Assembly: GCA_017860615.1 (NCBI GenBank)
Contig: JAGDMU010000004.1
Coordinates: forward strand, 1 to 64,000
Length of the DNA stretch: 64,000 bases
Direction: 5' to 3'
From: Pseudomonadota bacterium
Lineage (GTDB): Bacteria > Campylobacterota > Campylobacteria > Campylobacterales > Sulfurospirillaceae
Each line of letters begins with the position of its first letter. Positions within the stretch are counted from its first letter, which is position 1. Below are positions 19,364 to 29,097 of this stretch, one piece after another. The notes beneath the pieces were generated by a model, which had not been told where the DNA came from, did not search any database, and was given only the letters and a program-made list of their open reading frames with translations. Made by a program: the position numbers and the translations under genes.

Positions 19364-20043
19364 CGGATCTCTTTTTTCAAAATTTCTAATGCAAGCATTG
19401 CCGCTTTTTGTTGTGCCTCTTTTTTGCTTTTGCCACTCGCAAGTGCTAAATCACGCCCACGAACGGAAACGGCTATCTCAAACTCTTTTTTATGATCAGG
19501 TCCAAATGAGCGCACCAAGCGGTACTCTGGTGTCATGCCAAAATGCGCTTGTGTCAACTCTTGAAGCGTGGTTTTATGATCCCTAAAAATGGCATCCATA
19601 TCGATTTTGGGGTACGCCTCTTCTAAAAGGGCAATGGCTAAATCTTTGGCTTTTTCAAGTCCTGCTTCAAGGTAAAGTGCCCCAATAATCGCCTCAAATG
19701 CATTGGAGAGCAACGAGGGTTTTTCACGACCATTGTTGTTCTCTTCGGCTAAAGAGATGTAGATGTATTCACCTAAATGCAGCAGACGTGCGAGTTTTTC
19801 AAAGCTTTTTTCATTCACTAATGAAGCTCGAAGTTTGGAGAGCTCACCCTCGGCTACTTCGGTAAATTCATGGTAAAGATACTCACCAACGATGAGATCC
19901 AGCACCGCGTCACCTAAGAATTCAAGTCGTTCGTTGTTGTAGGGTTGTTTGGAACTTTTGTGCGTAAGTGCCTCGATTATCAGGTCTTGATCTTTAAACT
20001 GATAACCCAAACGCTTCTGTAACGCTTCTAGTCTTTTTTGCAT
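19360..20043 (-). CDS. rnc: Ribonuclease III
   Basis: 227 aa. The N-terminal endonuclease domain holds the signature [21 protein letters not shown], and the second acidic site lies in [15 protein letters not shown]. Residues about 155-225 form the double-stranded-RNA-binding domain ([14 protein letters not shown] ending in [18 protein letters not shown]). It processes rRNA precursors and other structured RNA. It lies 5 bp downstream of rnhA and is coupled to aroC. Confidence 0.97.
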   Translation of the reverse strand: MQKRLEALQKRLGYQFKDQDLIIEALTHKSSKQPYNNERLEFLGDAVLDLIVGEYLYHEFTEVAEGELSKLRASLVNEKSFEKLARLLHLGEYIYISLAEENNNGREKPSLLSNAFEAIIGALYLEAGLEKAKDLAIALLEEAYPKIDMDAIFRDHKTTLQELTQAHFGMTPEYRLVRSFGPDHKKEFEIAVSVRGRDLALASGKSKKEAQQKAAMLALEILKKEIR

Positions 20044-20048
20044 GATTG

Positions 20049-20477
20049 CTACTCCGTAGATTTAATTTTTGTTGCTTCTTCTTTAGCGATTCTATCGCAC
20101 ATTTCATTCTCCACATGTCCATCATGACCTCGAACCCAAATACCATGCACTTTATGATTTTTGGACACTTCAAGGTAGCGTTGCCATAACTCTGGATTTT
20201 TCACTTTGGCAAAGTTTTTGCGTCTCCACCCGTCCAACCATTCGTTGATGCCCTTAATCACATAACTCGAATCGCTAATCAGCGTTACATCGCACGGCTC
20301 TTTAAGTGCCGCGAGCCCTTCAATCACCGCTAAGAGTTCCATTTGGTTATTGGTTGCATTTGCCATGCCACCGCTGACGATTTTTTCCACACTGCCAAAG
20401 CGTAAAATCGCGCAATAGCCCCCAGCACCAGGATTTCCTAGCGAAGAGCCATCACAGAAAAGAGATATTTTCTTCAT
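20049..20477 (-). CDS. rnhA: Ribonuclease HI
   Basis: 142 aa, normal length. The DEDD catalytic residues appear in [36 protein letters not shown] and [12 protein letters not shown], with the conserved histidine loop VRGHDGH. It degrades the RNA strand of RNA-DNA hybrids. The start overlaps the upstream TPR gene by 26 bp. Confidence 0.96.
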   Translation of the reverse strand: MKKISLFCDGSSLGNPGAGGYCAILRFGSVEKIVSGGMANATNNQMELLAVIEGLAALKEPCDVTLISDSSYVIKGINEWLDGWRRKNFAKVKNPELWQRYLEVSKNHKVHGIWVRGHDGHVENEMCDRIAKEEATKIKSTE

Positions 20478-21498
20478 CGTCTGCTTTGGTAAGGGTTGTT
20501 TGAATCGTCACAGTATCAATGCTTTGGCAGTGTGGACATCTGTAAAAATGGATAGGGAAAACCTGCTTGCACTCAAAACAGAGATACTCAAAACCAAGGC
20601 TTGCTTTATGATAATCGATACTTTGAAGCTTTCCTAAAACATCCAATGCAAAAGGAGCTTCTTGCGTTGACTCAGCATAAGGCATAAGCCCTCGTGCCAT
20701 TGCAATTTGCTGTACAAGTGGGTCTTTAGAGTTAAGAATATTATAGACCATTGGATCGACATACCACAAAAGATCTATCATCGCTTTAAAAGGCAAGGTT
20801 TCAAAAAAAGAAGGCTCGATTTTAATGCCGTTTTCCTGCATATACTCAAACACTTTTCGCTTTAAAAAAGGCGCTACATCACAAAGCTCTAAAAGCTTTT
20901 GAACTTTTTCACTCTCTTTGAGGCGACTCTCTTTGATGGTCGCAAGTGCTTTTAAATACGTTCTTTGAAGCGCTACTTTTGCTCCTAATTCTTCGAGTGA
21001 GTCTAAAACTTCTTCGGCTTTGACATATTCTTGAAGTTGCTCATACGCTACGGTTAAATACTTCAGAGACTCTTCATTGCGTGGATGTAAACGCAAAGAC
21101 TCTAAAAAGACCTCCGAGCTACGGCGCAAAAAGCCTGCTTTAAAATAAGTTTTCCCAAGGGTTGAGAGAAGATACTGCTTCTCATCTTTACCTTTGACAC
21201 GTTTTAATGTTACCAGATAGATATTGATCGCTTTTTCATAATCCCCGCTCTTCGCATAAGCGTGTGCAAGCAAGGCTAACGATTCTAAAGGAATGGAAGC
21301 ATCTTCTAAGAGCTTTTTGTACTCGTTTTCATCGGTGACAATTTCAAATTTTTTAACAAATTTATCGATGCTTTGTTTCTCTTCTTTACTCTTAAAAACA
21401 CCCCACCAATAGTTGGAAAAAGAGATCACAAAAACAATGGCAAATAAGATGATGACGCCAAAAAGCGGATCACGGTATGCTATAAAAAAATTATCCAA
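20452..21498 (-). CDS. LapB/YciM-like TPR protein with C-terminal zinc ribbon
   Basis: 348 aa. A single N-terminal membrane anchor (about residues 9-31) is followed by TPR repeats (about 65-300; for example ALLAHAYAKSGDYEKAINIYL and LGKTYFKAGFLRRSSEVFLESLRLHPRNEESLKYL). At the C-terminus is a rubredoxin-like metal knuckle (CFECKQVFPIHFYRCPHC). That architecture is the one of LapB, the regulator of LpxC and lipopolysaccharide assembly in Enterobacteria. The match is by architecture; the same role in this organism is inference. Confidence 0.7.
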   Translation of the reverse strand: MDNFFIAYRDPLFGVIILFAIVFVISFSNYWWGVFKSKEEKQSIDKFVKKFEIVTDENEYKKLLEDASIPLESLALLAHAYAKSGDYEKAINIYLVTLKRVKGKDEKQYLLSTLGKTYFKAGFLRRSSEVFLESLRLHPRNEESLKYLTVAYEQLQEYVKAEEVLDSLEELGAKVALQRTYLKALATIKESRLKESEKVQKLLELCDVAPFLKRKVFEYMQENGIKIEPSFFETLPFKAMIDLLWYVDPMVYNILNSKDPLVQQIAMARGLMPYAESTQEAPFALDVLGKLQSIDYHKASLGFEYLCFECKQVFPIHFYRCPHCQSIDTVTIQTTLTKADDEENISFL

Positions 21499-21564
21499 AA
21501 CGTAAACCCTCGTAAGTAAAGTTTGTAAAGTAGTCTATTATACCAAACTTGATATAATAAGACC

Positions 21565-23226
21565 ATGATAGATAAAACATCCATAGAAAACCTCAAACAA
21601 CGTCTTGATATTGTCGATGTCGTAGGCTCTTATTTGGAGCTGAAAAAAAATGGTGCCAACTATAAGTGCGTGTGCCCTTTTCACAACGACACAAGTCCTA
21701 GCCTTGTGGTGAGCCCATCGAAACAAATTTACCACTGTTTTGCCTGTGGAGCGGGTGGAGATAGTATCAAATTTGTGATGGAATATGAAAAACTCACCTA
21801 CCCTGAAACGATCGAAAAATTAGCCAATATGGTCAATTTTGCACTCTCTTACACCACCAATGATGGCGTTAAAAAAGAGGATCGTAAGCTTATGGAAACG
21901 CTTAATCTTTTCTACGTCAAACAACTGGACAAAACACCTTTTGCAAAAGAGTACCTGCTCAAACGAGGTATTTCGGATGCATCTATTGAAAAATTTGAGA
22001 TAGGCTATGCACCTGCCTCTTTTGCCACACTCGATTTTTTAAGCAGTCGCGGTTATGCCATGAGTGAAAGTATGGAGTATGGCGTAGCAGGCATTGGAGA
22101 GAGCAATCAACCTTATGCGCGTTTTATCGAACGTGTTACCTTTCCTATCTACTCACCTAGCAACAGGCTTGTAGGATTTGGTGGACGCACACTCTCCAAT
22201 CATCCAGCCAAATATGTCAATTCGCCTCAAACCAAACACTTTAACAAATCTCAACTGCTTTATGGCTATCAACTCGCCAAAGAGAGTATTTTTAAGCGAA
22301 AAACTATCATTATTACGGAAGGTTATTTGGATGTGATTATGCTCCATCAAGCAGGTTTTACCCATACTGTGGCAACGCTTGGAACGGCGCTTACCAATGA
22401 ACACCTTCCGCTTATTACCAGAGGTGATCCTGAGGTCATTGTGGCATACGATGGGGATGATGCAGGTATTAACGCTGCGCTTAAAGCCTCCTTGCTTTTA
22501 AGCAGTCATGGCATTAAGGGAGGCGTCGTGCTTTTTGGCAATGGAATGGACCCTGCTGATATGGTGCAAAACAATCTTATTGACGCCCTTAACCACCTTT
22601 TTCGTGCACCACAACCCTTCATTGAGTTTGCACTAGAGCGTATGGTTAAAAAGTACAATCTCAAAGATCCTTTAGCCAAACAGCAAGCCCTCACGGAAGC
22701 GATGGGCTATCTCAAAACACTCCCGCAAGCTGTTCAAGAAAGCTACACAGGAATGCTCTCTGAAAAATTGGGGCTGCATCACAATTTGGTGAAAATCCAA
22801 AGCCATCATAAGCCGCAAAGACTCGATAAAAAAGAGCGGGCTTTTGAAGATATGTTGGAACTTACGATTATTAAAACCATTCTAAGTGAGCCAAGCCTTA
22901 TAGACACAGTACTCGATACCATTGATAGTTCGATGTTCAAAACGCATCAAGAGGAGTTTTCACTTCTTTTAGACAATCAATTTGAACATCCAAAGCTCAG
23001 ACGCATTATGCTCTGGGAAGACATCAAAGTTTACGATGAAAAATCCTTGATCGCTTCGATGGTCGCGTTTTTATACCACTACTACAACGAAAAGTTCCAA
23101 GAGATTAAAACGGCACGAGAACTCAGCTACGATAAAAAGCAGTTTTTGATCCGTAAAATTCAAGAAAAAATGATGAAATTAAAACAAGGTGAATTGGTTC
23201 CGTATGAAAGCATTAGTACTCTATAG
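21565..23226 (+). CDS. dnaG: DNA primase
   Basis: 553 aa. The N-terminal zinc finger (CVCPFHNDTSPS then HCFACGAGGD, residues about 35-70) is followed by the catalytic core with the Toprim motifs (IITEGYLDVIML around residue 250 and AYDGDDAGINAALKA around 295). The C-terminal helicase-interaction region (about 420-553) is divergent, as usual in this phylum. DnaG makes the RNA primers for replication. The 3' end overlaps the next gene by 23 bp. Confidence 0.96.
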   Translation: MIDKTSIENLKQRLDIVDVVGSYLELKKNGANYKCVCPFHNDTSPSLVVSPSKQIYHCFACGAGGDSIKFVMEYEKLTYPETIEKLANMVNFALSYTTNDGVKKEDRKLMETLNLFYVKQLDKTPFAKEYLLKRGISDASIEKFEIGYAPASFATLDFLSSRGYAMSESMEYGVAGIGESNQPYARFIERVTFPIYSPSNRLVGFGGRTLSNHPAKYVNSPQTKHFNKSQLLYGYQLAKESIFKRKTIIITEGYLDVIMLHQAGFTHTVATLGTALTNEHLPLITRGDPEVIVAYDGDDAGINAALKASLLLSSHGIKGGVVLFGNGMDPADMVQNNLIDALNHLFRAPQPFIEFALERMVKKYNLKDPLAKQQALTEAMGYLKTLPQAVQESYTGMLSEKLGLHHNLVKIQSHHKPQRLDKKERAFEDMLELTIIKTILSEPSLIDTVLDTIDSSMFKTHQEEFSLLLDNQFEHPKLRRIMLWEDIKVYDEKSLIASMVAFLYHYYNEKFQEIKTARELSYDKKQFLIRKIQEKMMKLKQGELVPYESISTL

Positions 23227-24187
23227 CGGCGGGCTTGACAGCATGCTCGCCATGAAACTTTTAACACAACAAGGCATTGAAGTCATTGCCCTACACATTA
23301 ACATTGGATTTGGTGTCAAAGAAGACCATTTTGATACCCTTAAACGACGCGCTGAAATTGCAGGTGCGACACTTGAAGTCATTGATGTTCGCGATGAATA
23401 CCTCCAACAAGTGCTCTTTAGCCCAAAATACGGCTATGGTAAACAGTTCAATCCCTGCATTGACTGTCATGGGTTTATGTTTACCGTGGCAAAATCGCTC
23501 CTTCCTCGCTATGGTGCTTCGTTTATTGCGACAGGTGAAGTGGTAGGACAGCGTCCTATGAGTCAAAACAAAGATGCCCTAAGACTGGTCAAAAAAATAG
23601 CCGATGACATTGATGATGATCTCATTCTTCGTCCATTGTGTGCCCTTGTGATGGAAGAGACACGGCCTGAGCGTGAAGGCTGGGTGGATCGAAGCAAGCT
23701 TTTGGGTTTCAACGGTCGTGGAAGAAATGCGCAACTCGCGCTGGCTAAAGAGTTAGGTTGGGAGGATTATCCCACCCCTGCGGGAGGCTGTTTGCTTACC
23801 GATGTGCAATTTAGCGTTCGTTTACGTGATTTTACACAATACGATGACTTTACTAAAGAAGATATTGAGGTACTCAAAAATGGTAGGCATTTTAGATTAC
23901 CTGATGGGGCAAAACTGGTCATTGGACGCAATGAAAAAGAGAATGATATTATCGAAGCTTTGAATAATCCTAAATTCAATCTTTTGCAAGTCAACGAAGA
24001 TATGAGCGCACCCTCTTCGCTGCTCTCAAAAAATGCTTCAAATACCGATGAAGCTCTAGCGTGTCGCATCGTCCTTAGTTTTACCAAAGCTCTTCCAACG
24101 CAAAACTATACGCTTCGCATTGACGAAAAAATACTGGAAGCAACTCCTTTTAAAAGTAAAGATGATGCTAAAAAATATCTTATATAG
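23204..24187 (+). CDS. PP-loop ATP pyrophosphatase, ThiI/MnmA-like (probable tRNA modification)
   Basis: 327 aa from MKALVLYSGGLDSMLAMKLL; a longer in-frame reading from 23189 was set aside because the protein normally begins at the PP-loop strand. SGGLDS is the pyrophosphate-binding loop. Two conserved cysteine sites follow, CIDCH (about residues 86-90) and PAGGCLLTD (about 190-198), the arrangement expected in a thiolation enzyme. It overlaps dnaG, as its relatives do in Helicobacter. Substrate and product are not established; a tRNA 2- or 4-thiolation role is the best inference. Confidence 0.65.
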   Translation: MKALVLYSGGLDSMLAMKLLTQQGIEVIALHINIGFGVKEDHFDTLKRRAEIAGATLEVIDVRDEYLQQVLFSPKYGYGKQFNPCIDCHGFMFTVAKSLLPRYGASFIATGEVVGQRPMSQNKDALRLVKKIADDIDDDLILRPLCALVMEETRPEREGWVDRSKLLGFNGRGRNAQLALAKELGWEDYPTPAGGCLLTDVQFSVRLRDFTQYDDFTKEDIEVLKNGRHFRLPDGAKLVIGRNEKENDIIEALNNPKFNLLQVNEDMSAPSSLLSKNASNTDEALACRIVLSFTKALPTQNYTLRIDEKILEATPFKSKDDAKKYLI

Positions 24188-24247
24188 TTTTTTAAAGATA
24201 ATTTTTGTACCATTTAAAGTATAGAATTAAAATATGAGGATTATGAG

Positions 24248-24628
24248 ATGAGCTTATCAAACAAAATGATTTTTTTAGTCGTGGATGACTCGAAAATATC
24301 ACGAAAGTGGCTTATTGAAATGATCCCAAAAAAAATAGTCGAAAATGCCGAAATCATCGAAGGTTCCAATGGTGAAGAAGCAATAGCACTTTACGAACAG
24401 CACAAACCCGATGTTGTTTTTTTAGACATAACTATGCCTGTTATTGATGGGTTTGAAGCCCTTGAGCGCATTCGCGCTATTAATCCAGAGGCGCTTGTGG
24501 TGATGATCTCAGCAGATCGTCAAAAAAGCACCAAAGAGAAAGTTTTGAGCCTTGGAGCCTCTGCTATTATCTCAAAACCTGTAGACGAACAAGAATTTCG
24601 TACAACCCTGTTAAAGTTGGTATTTTAA
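24248..24628 (+). CDS. CheY-like single-domain response regulator
   Basis: 126 aa receiver domain only. The acidic pocket (VVDDSK), phospho-acceptor Asp60 (VVFLDITMP), switch serine (VMISADR) and Lys (IISKPVD) are all present. It ends directly before the next gene, which encodes a CheC-like phosphatase, and then a diguanylate cyclase. The trio is probably a signalling relay, separate from the large chemosensory operon that lies on the other strand beyond 26285. Confidence 0.9.
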   Translation: MSLSNKMIFLVVDDSKISRKWLIEMIPKKIVENAEIIEGSNGEEAIALYEQHKPDVVFLDITMPVIDGFEALERIRAINPEALVVMISADRQKSTKEKVLSLGASAIISKPVDEQEFRTTLLKLVF

Positions 24629-25228
24629 ATGACGAAACACTATTTCAATCCGCAACAAGAAGATGTGTTAAAGGAGCTGATTAATGTCTCTTTTGGACTC
24701 TCTGCCTCTTTAATTGGCGATATGCTCGACAACCATGCGAAGCTCCATATTCCTGAAATTTCAAGCATTGATATCCATAATTTAGACGATAAAATCATCG
24801 AAGTTTTGGAAGAAGAGTATGAATTTTACCTGACCAAACAACGGTTTCTTGGCTCTTTCAACGGTGAAGTTCTCTTCGTTTTTAACAGCTACTCTGCACA
24901 AGCATTTTGCAACCTTTTGCTCAAACAAGAGACAAGTGATGAAGGTGATATCAAATCATCCATAATGGAACTTACCAATATTATCACCTCCGCCTGTATC
25001 GGTAAATTCTGTGAGATTATTCATGGAGAGACCATTTTTAAAGTACCTTCTATTGAAAAACGCGAAATCTCAGAAATGGATAAATACGACAAGATTGAAG
25101 GGTATGACAATGTTATTGTCATTAAAACAGCGCTGGATATTGAAAAAGAGAATATCTTGGGGCATATGTTTATTCTTCTTAACAACGAGATGCTTGAGCA
25201 TCTAAAAAGCACGATAGATAAGTTATAG
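24629..25228 (+). CDS. CheC/CheX-family CheY-P phosphatase
   Basis: 199 aa. Two copies of the catalytic motif (D/S)xxxExxN are visible: DVLKELIN near residue 12 and SSIMELTN near residue 112, so both pseudo-symmetric active sites look functional, as in CheC. The start codon follows the CheY stop without a gap. Its likely substrate is the adjacent CheY-like protein, whose phospho-aspartate it would hydrolyse. CheC also partners with CheD, and a CheD is encoded at 30117-30587. Confidence 0.75.
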   Translation: MTKHYFNPQQEDVLKELINVSFGLSASLIGDMLDNHAKLHIPEISSIDIHNLDDKIIEVLEEEYEFYLTKQRFLGSFNGEVLFVFNSYSAQAFCNLLLKQETSDEGDIKSSIMELTNIITSACIGKFCEIIHGETIFKVPSIEKREISEMDKYDKIEGYDNVIVIKTALDIEKENILGHMFILLNNEMLEHLKSTIDKL

Positions 25229-25230
25229 TC

Positions 25231-26244
25231 ATGATAAATTGTGAAAAAATTATTGATTCGATTAATGTGGGTATCTTAACCATTGATGCAGAGCTTAATA
25301 TCTACTACGTCAATAAATGGTTTGCTGTACACAGCGATATTGATGCAAATGCATGTATTGGAAAAAATCTTTTAAGCCTGTTTGATCTCTCATCCGAGCG
25401 ACTCAAATCACTGAAGCGCCATATTAAAACAGCCCTAACACTGGGTGGTCCTTCTTTTTTTACCGCCGATTCAAACCACTATCTTTTCCCTATGAAAAAC
25501 TCAATTACGACCAAATCCATCTTTGAGTTTATGCAGCAAGATGTCACCATTATGCCTTACAACATTGAGCAAAAGCAGGTCACAGTCCTTATTTACGATC
25601 AAACCAGTTTGATGGAAGAAAAGGCTAAATGTAACAAAGAGAGTGAAGAGCTTGCTCGCGCGATTAAAGTTGCCAATGCCACAATTAAAAAGCTTGAAAC
25701 AGCCAAAAACAAGCTTGTCAAGCAAAAAGACATCATCTACAAGCAAGCACATTATGATCATTTAACATCATTAGCCAATCGAACGCTACTCACCCAAAGA
25801 CTCCAACTTTTGGTTGAAAACAATCAAAACAGTGGACGAAAATTTGGCGTACTCTTTTTGGATTTGGATAATTTTAAAGAGATCAATGACTCACTCGGAC
25901 ATGATGTGGGCGACATGATTTTGATTCATGTGGCAAAAACACTACTACTCGCTACACGCAAAACGGATACGGTTGCGCGTTTTGGAGGTGATGAGTTTAT
26001 TATTTTAGTCGATGATATTGAAGATGAAAAGAGTTTGAAACATATTGCTACAAAATTGATTAAAGCAATTCAGCAACCTATTAGAGTGCGTCATTTTGAT
26101 CTAAGCGTCACTACCAGCATTGGCATTAGCCTCTTTCCTGACAACGGTACTGACTTTAATCAACTCATTAAAAATGCTGACCTTGCACTTTATGTTGCCA
26201 AAGCAGAAGGCCGCAATACCTATAAAATCCATCATCAATCTTAA
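25231..26244 (+). CDS. PAS-like domain diguanylate cyclase
   Basis: 337 aa, no membrane segment. The N-terminus (about 1-120) has a PAS-like pattern (IDSINVGILTIDAELNIYYVNKWF). A coiled coil (about 125-170) links it to a GGDEF domain with the intact active site RFGGDEFIIL and an I-site (RKTD) five residues ahead. It should make c-di-GMP and be product-inhibited. It lies 2 bp after the CheC-like gene, so the output of that relay may be c-di-GMP. Confidence 0.88.
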   Translation: MINCEKIIDSINVGILTIDAELNIYYVNKWFAVHSDIDANACIGKNLLSLFDLSSERLKSLKRHIKTALTLGGPSFFTADSNHYLFPMKNSITTKSIFEFMQQDVTIMPYNIEQKQVTVLIYDQTSLMEEKAKCNKESEELARAIKVANATIKKLETAKNKLVKQKDIIYKQAHYDHLTSLANRTLLTQRLQLLVENNQNSGRKFGVLFLDLDNFKEINDSLGHDVGDMILIHVAKTLLLATRKTDTVARFGGDEFIILVDDIEDEKSLKHIATKLIKAIQQPIRVRHFDLSVTTSIGISLFPDNGTDFNQLIKNADLALYVAKAEGRNTYKIHHQS

Positions 26245-26246
26245 AC

Positions 26247-26279
26247 CTATGCCACATCCACATCTATGAAGTGGCATAG
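26247..26279. terminator. Bidirectional terminator hairpin
   Basis: A 9-bp perfect stem (CTATGCCAC and GTGGCATAG, 15-base loop) fills the 40-bp gap between the convergent diguanylate cyclase gene and the chemosensory operon. A T-rich stretch follows it on the plus strand (ggcttt) and on the minus strand (GTTTAAG). Confidence 0.6.
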
Positions 26280-26284
26280 AGGCT

Positions 26285-27571
26285 TTAAAAAAACTCTATA
26301 TCATCATCGTGGTTGACATCTAAACTTTTCTCTTCAAAAATAGCTTCAATTTGAATGCATGAGCTTAGTAACGAGGAATCAAGATAGTGAATATCCCGAG
26401 CCACTTGCGTGATAAAGACATTTTCTCGCCATGAAGCCAAATCGTGTAAAAGATTGAGAAGCATTGCAGCCAGTCGTTTGGATTTTTCAATATCAAATTG
26501 CTCTTCGGTCAGCGTTCCTAGGAAATTAATCAATGTTTGAACGGCAAAACCCAAATGTTCAAAGTCCATCAACTCTTCTAAAATGGTGGCATACTCTTGA
26601 AAGTTTTCATAAATAACAGCAAGGTTTTGTTTATTAGGCTCTTTTTCAAAGATTAAAATCGCTTTATCAGTCTCATCATTAATCATCTCTAAACCATCAA
26701 TTTTCGAAATGAACGAGATTGCTGTATTGTTAATATAATCGACCGCACTTAAGACATTATCATGTGTTTTGGAGAGGATTTTTTTTGCCTCATCACTCAC
26801 TTCAACAGCACCATTATCTTGTTTGATCTCTTTATCGAGTTGAAACGTCAGCATGTCGTTAGAGAGGATATACTTCGCATTTGCAAAATGTTTGAGCAAG
26901 ATATTTTTAATGATGTTACTGCGAAGTGGCTTGACATGCAAAAGCATCATGTAGAGTTTTTCTTCACTCTCTTCCACTACAATGCTACACTCATATTCGT
27001 GTTTTAATAGCCACAAGCTAAAGCCATAAATAAGGCGAACACAATCACTAAGGTTGATTATGCTTTTTTCGCCATTGAGCCAATAATCCCAATATTGTGC
27101 CAATGCCTCTTCATCTTCAATACGAAAGGTAATGCTTCGATGAAAAACGTGTGCATTAAAAGGGTTGAGTGCCTTAGGGAATTTATGAATCTGTTTGTTA
27201 CGCAAAGCAATAATGCGCAAATACTGCTTGATACGCTGTAAAAAGTGATCAGAATGTAATGGTTTTGTCAGATAATCTTCTGCTCCTAAGGAGAGCATTT
27301 TATGCTTAGATACCTCATCATCAAGCGCACTTAATGCAATGATCATACTCTTTTTATTGACCTGTTTGATATATTTTGTCGCTTCAAAACCATCGAGGTT
27401 TGGCATCATAATATCCATAAAGATCAAATCGAAATGGTTTTTCACACACATCTCTACCGCAACTTGACCATCTTCAGCCTCATAAACTTCAATATCTTCA
27501 ACCTCTTCAAGGAGAAGATTAAGTGTGAGCCTGTTGTTATCGTTATCATCAACAATCAATACTTTATACAT
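26285..27571 (-). CDS. Response regulator with long uncharacterised output region
   Basis: 428 aa. Residues 1-120 form an intact receiver (VLIVDDND, Asp53 in LIFMDIMMP, LSA, LTKP). The remaining 300 residues are mainly helical, with no HTH, GGDEF, EAL or HD-GYP motif; the stretch DNVLSAVDYINNTAISFISKIDG and the helices after it could be a four-helix bundle. The last gene of the chemosensory operon, it overlaps the PAS kinase gene by 8 bp and is its likely partner. It ends DDDIEFF, similar to two other proteins of the operon. Confidence 0.75.
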   Translation of the reverse strand: MYKVLIVDDNDNNRLTLNLLLEEVEDIEVYEAEDGQVAVEMCVKNHFDLIFMDIMMPNLDGFEATKYIKQVNKKSMIIALSALDDEVSKHKMLSLGAEDYLTKPLHSDHFLQRIKQYLRIIALRNKQIHKFPKALNPFNAHVFHRSITFRIEDEEALAQYWDYWLNGEKSIINLSDCVRLIYGFSLWLLKHEYECSIVVEESEEKLYMMLLHVKPLRSNIIKNILLKHFANAKYILSNDMLTFQLDKEIKQDNGAVEVSDEAKKILSKTHDNVLSAVDYINNTAISFISKIDGLEMINDETDKAILIFEKEPNKQNLAVIYENFQEYATILEELMDFEHLGFAVQTLINFLGTLTEEQFDIEKSKRLAAMLLNLLHDLASWRENVFITQVARDIHYLDSSLLSSCIQIEAIFEEKSLDVNHDDDIEFF

Positions 27572-29087
27572 TTTTTTGCTCCTTCAATCGCTTTGTTAAA
27601 ATAAATTTTGCCCCTCCAAGGGTAGGTGAATCTTCGATTTTATACTCCAATTTTAGACCTTCACAGAGTAATTTTACAAAATGAAGCCCAATGCCTGTTC
27701 CTTTTTTCTCAATGCCACTAGGACCAGATGAACTTTGAGTATAAAGTTCAAATATTTCCTCTTTATCTTTGACACCTTTCCCATCATCTTGTACGATAAT
27801 TTCGATCTTTTCGCTATCTGAGATCAGGAAAATTTCTACAACCGTATTGCCATATTTAATCGCATTGGAAAGAATATTCGAGAGAATCTGCTTAAACCGA
27901 TACTCATCACTGGTCAGAAAAGGATCACTTCCGTCACTTTGAAAAAGCATGGTACGTTTGTTCTCAAGCGCAAGTGCTCCATGCTTTTCAATCACATCTA
28001 AAATGCTCTCTTTGACATTAAAAAGGGTCAAATTATAGTGCAATTTTTGATGGCGTAATTTGCCAAGGTCCAAAATATTGGTCACATTTTCGAGCATGGA
28101 AGAGGCACTTTTATAGATCTGTTCCAAAAGATAAAGTCTTTTTGCTTTGGGCACTTCATCAATGTGTGGCATATGTTTGTAAAGATACTGTGCAAAGTTT
28201 AAAATGGCATTCAAGGGTGTTTTTAGCTCATGGGTAAAGAGAATTAAAAAGGCATCTTTCGCTTCAGCAAGCTCTTCTTGTTCTTTCGCTTTACGCCTAA
28301 TTTCATTCGCTAAACGCTCTTGTTTCAAAAATTCGGTAATGTCATGACGAATGGCAAGATACTGAAGAATTTTTCCGCTTATTTCTTCTTTGTAGGGAAT
28401 AATGATCGTCTCTGCCCAAAAATCACTACCATCTTTATTTCGATTAATAATCTGAGCACGCCATACCTGACCTTTAGAGATCGTCTCCCACATATCACTA
28501 AAGACTTCTGGTGCGGTTTGTGGATGTTTAATAAGACGATGATTTTGCCCCATCAGTTCTTCAAAACTATAGCCTGTCACTTTTACAAAATTTTCATTCA
28601 CATACGTGATGTTTCCATTCACATCGGTTTGTGAAACAATCGCAAAATCAATTAACTGCTGAAAATAGTGGCGTTCAGCAAGGTAAATGTCATCACTCAG
28701 CGTTTTAATGCTCTCCTTAAAATGCTCCAAAGCCGCGTATCTCTCATTTTTCATACTTAAGTATCGCTCACATTTCAGAGCAAGGATTTCATCCAGCAAT
28801 AAAAGATGATCGGTTTGTAAAAAAAGAACCATTCTTACCATAGGATAAAGAGAACGCACCTGTTGAAGGACAGGGAGGTAGACACCTTCATTGGCAGAGG
28901 AGAGGGAGCCAAAGATAAGGTTGACCTTCTCTTCTGCCATAATTTTGGCTATAGCAGAAGGAACAATGCTGACATGTAAATGATTGCATAACTTGCTAGC
29001 CGCATTGACAAATGTGGTATCGTATGCCATTTCACCAATTAAAAGTGCAGAAATTTGGCGGGGTTGATAAAAATAGTGTTCGTGCAT
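27564..29087 (-). CDS. PAS-containing hybrid-like histidine kinase with degenerate N-terminal receiver
   Basis: 507 aa, soluble. Residues about 10-120 have the strand-helix spacing of a receiver but lack the acidic residues and phospho-Asp (FGSLS in place of the usual D). A PAS domain (about 140-250; AIVSQTDVNGNITYVNENFVKVTGYSFEEL, Aer-like, possibly flavin-binding) leads to an HisKA domain with intact His (FTHELKTPLNAIL) and a HATPase domain (NILSNAIKYG, DDGKGV, GTGIGLHFVK). It likely phosphorylates the overlapping downstream response regulator. Confidence 0.85.
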   Translation of the reverse strand: MHEHYFYQPRQISALLIGEMAYDTTFVNAASKLCNHLHVSIVPSAIAKIMAEEKVNLIFGSLSSANEGVYLPVLQQVRSLYPMVRMVLFLQTDHLLLLDEILALKCERYLSMKNERYAALEHFKESIKTLSDDIYLAERHYFQQLIDFAIVSQTDVNGNITYVNENFVKVTGYSFEELMGQNHRLIKHPQTAPEVFSDMWETISKGQVWRAQIINRNKDGSDFWAETIIIPYKEEISGKILQYLAIRHDITEFLKQERLANEIRRKAKEQEELAEAKDAFLILFTHELKTPLNAILNFAQYLYKHMPHIDEVPKAKRLYLLEQIYKSASSMLENVTNILDLGKLRHQKLHYNLTLFNVKESILDVIEKHGALALENKRTMLFQSDGSDPFLTSDEYRFKQILSNILSNAIKYGNTVVEIFLISDSEKIEIIVQDDGKGVKDKEEIFELYTQSSSGPSGIEKKGTGIGLHFVKLLCEGLKLEYKIEDSPTLGGAKFILTKRLKEQKNV

Positions 29088-29097
29088 CCTCCACTCC

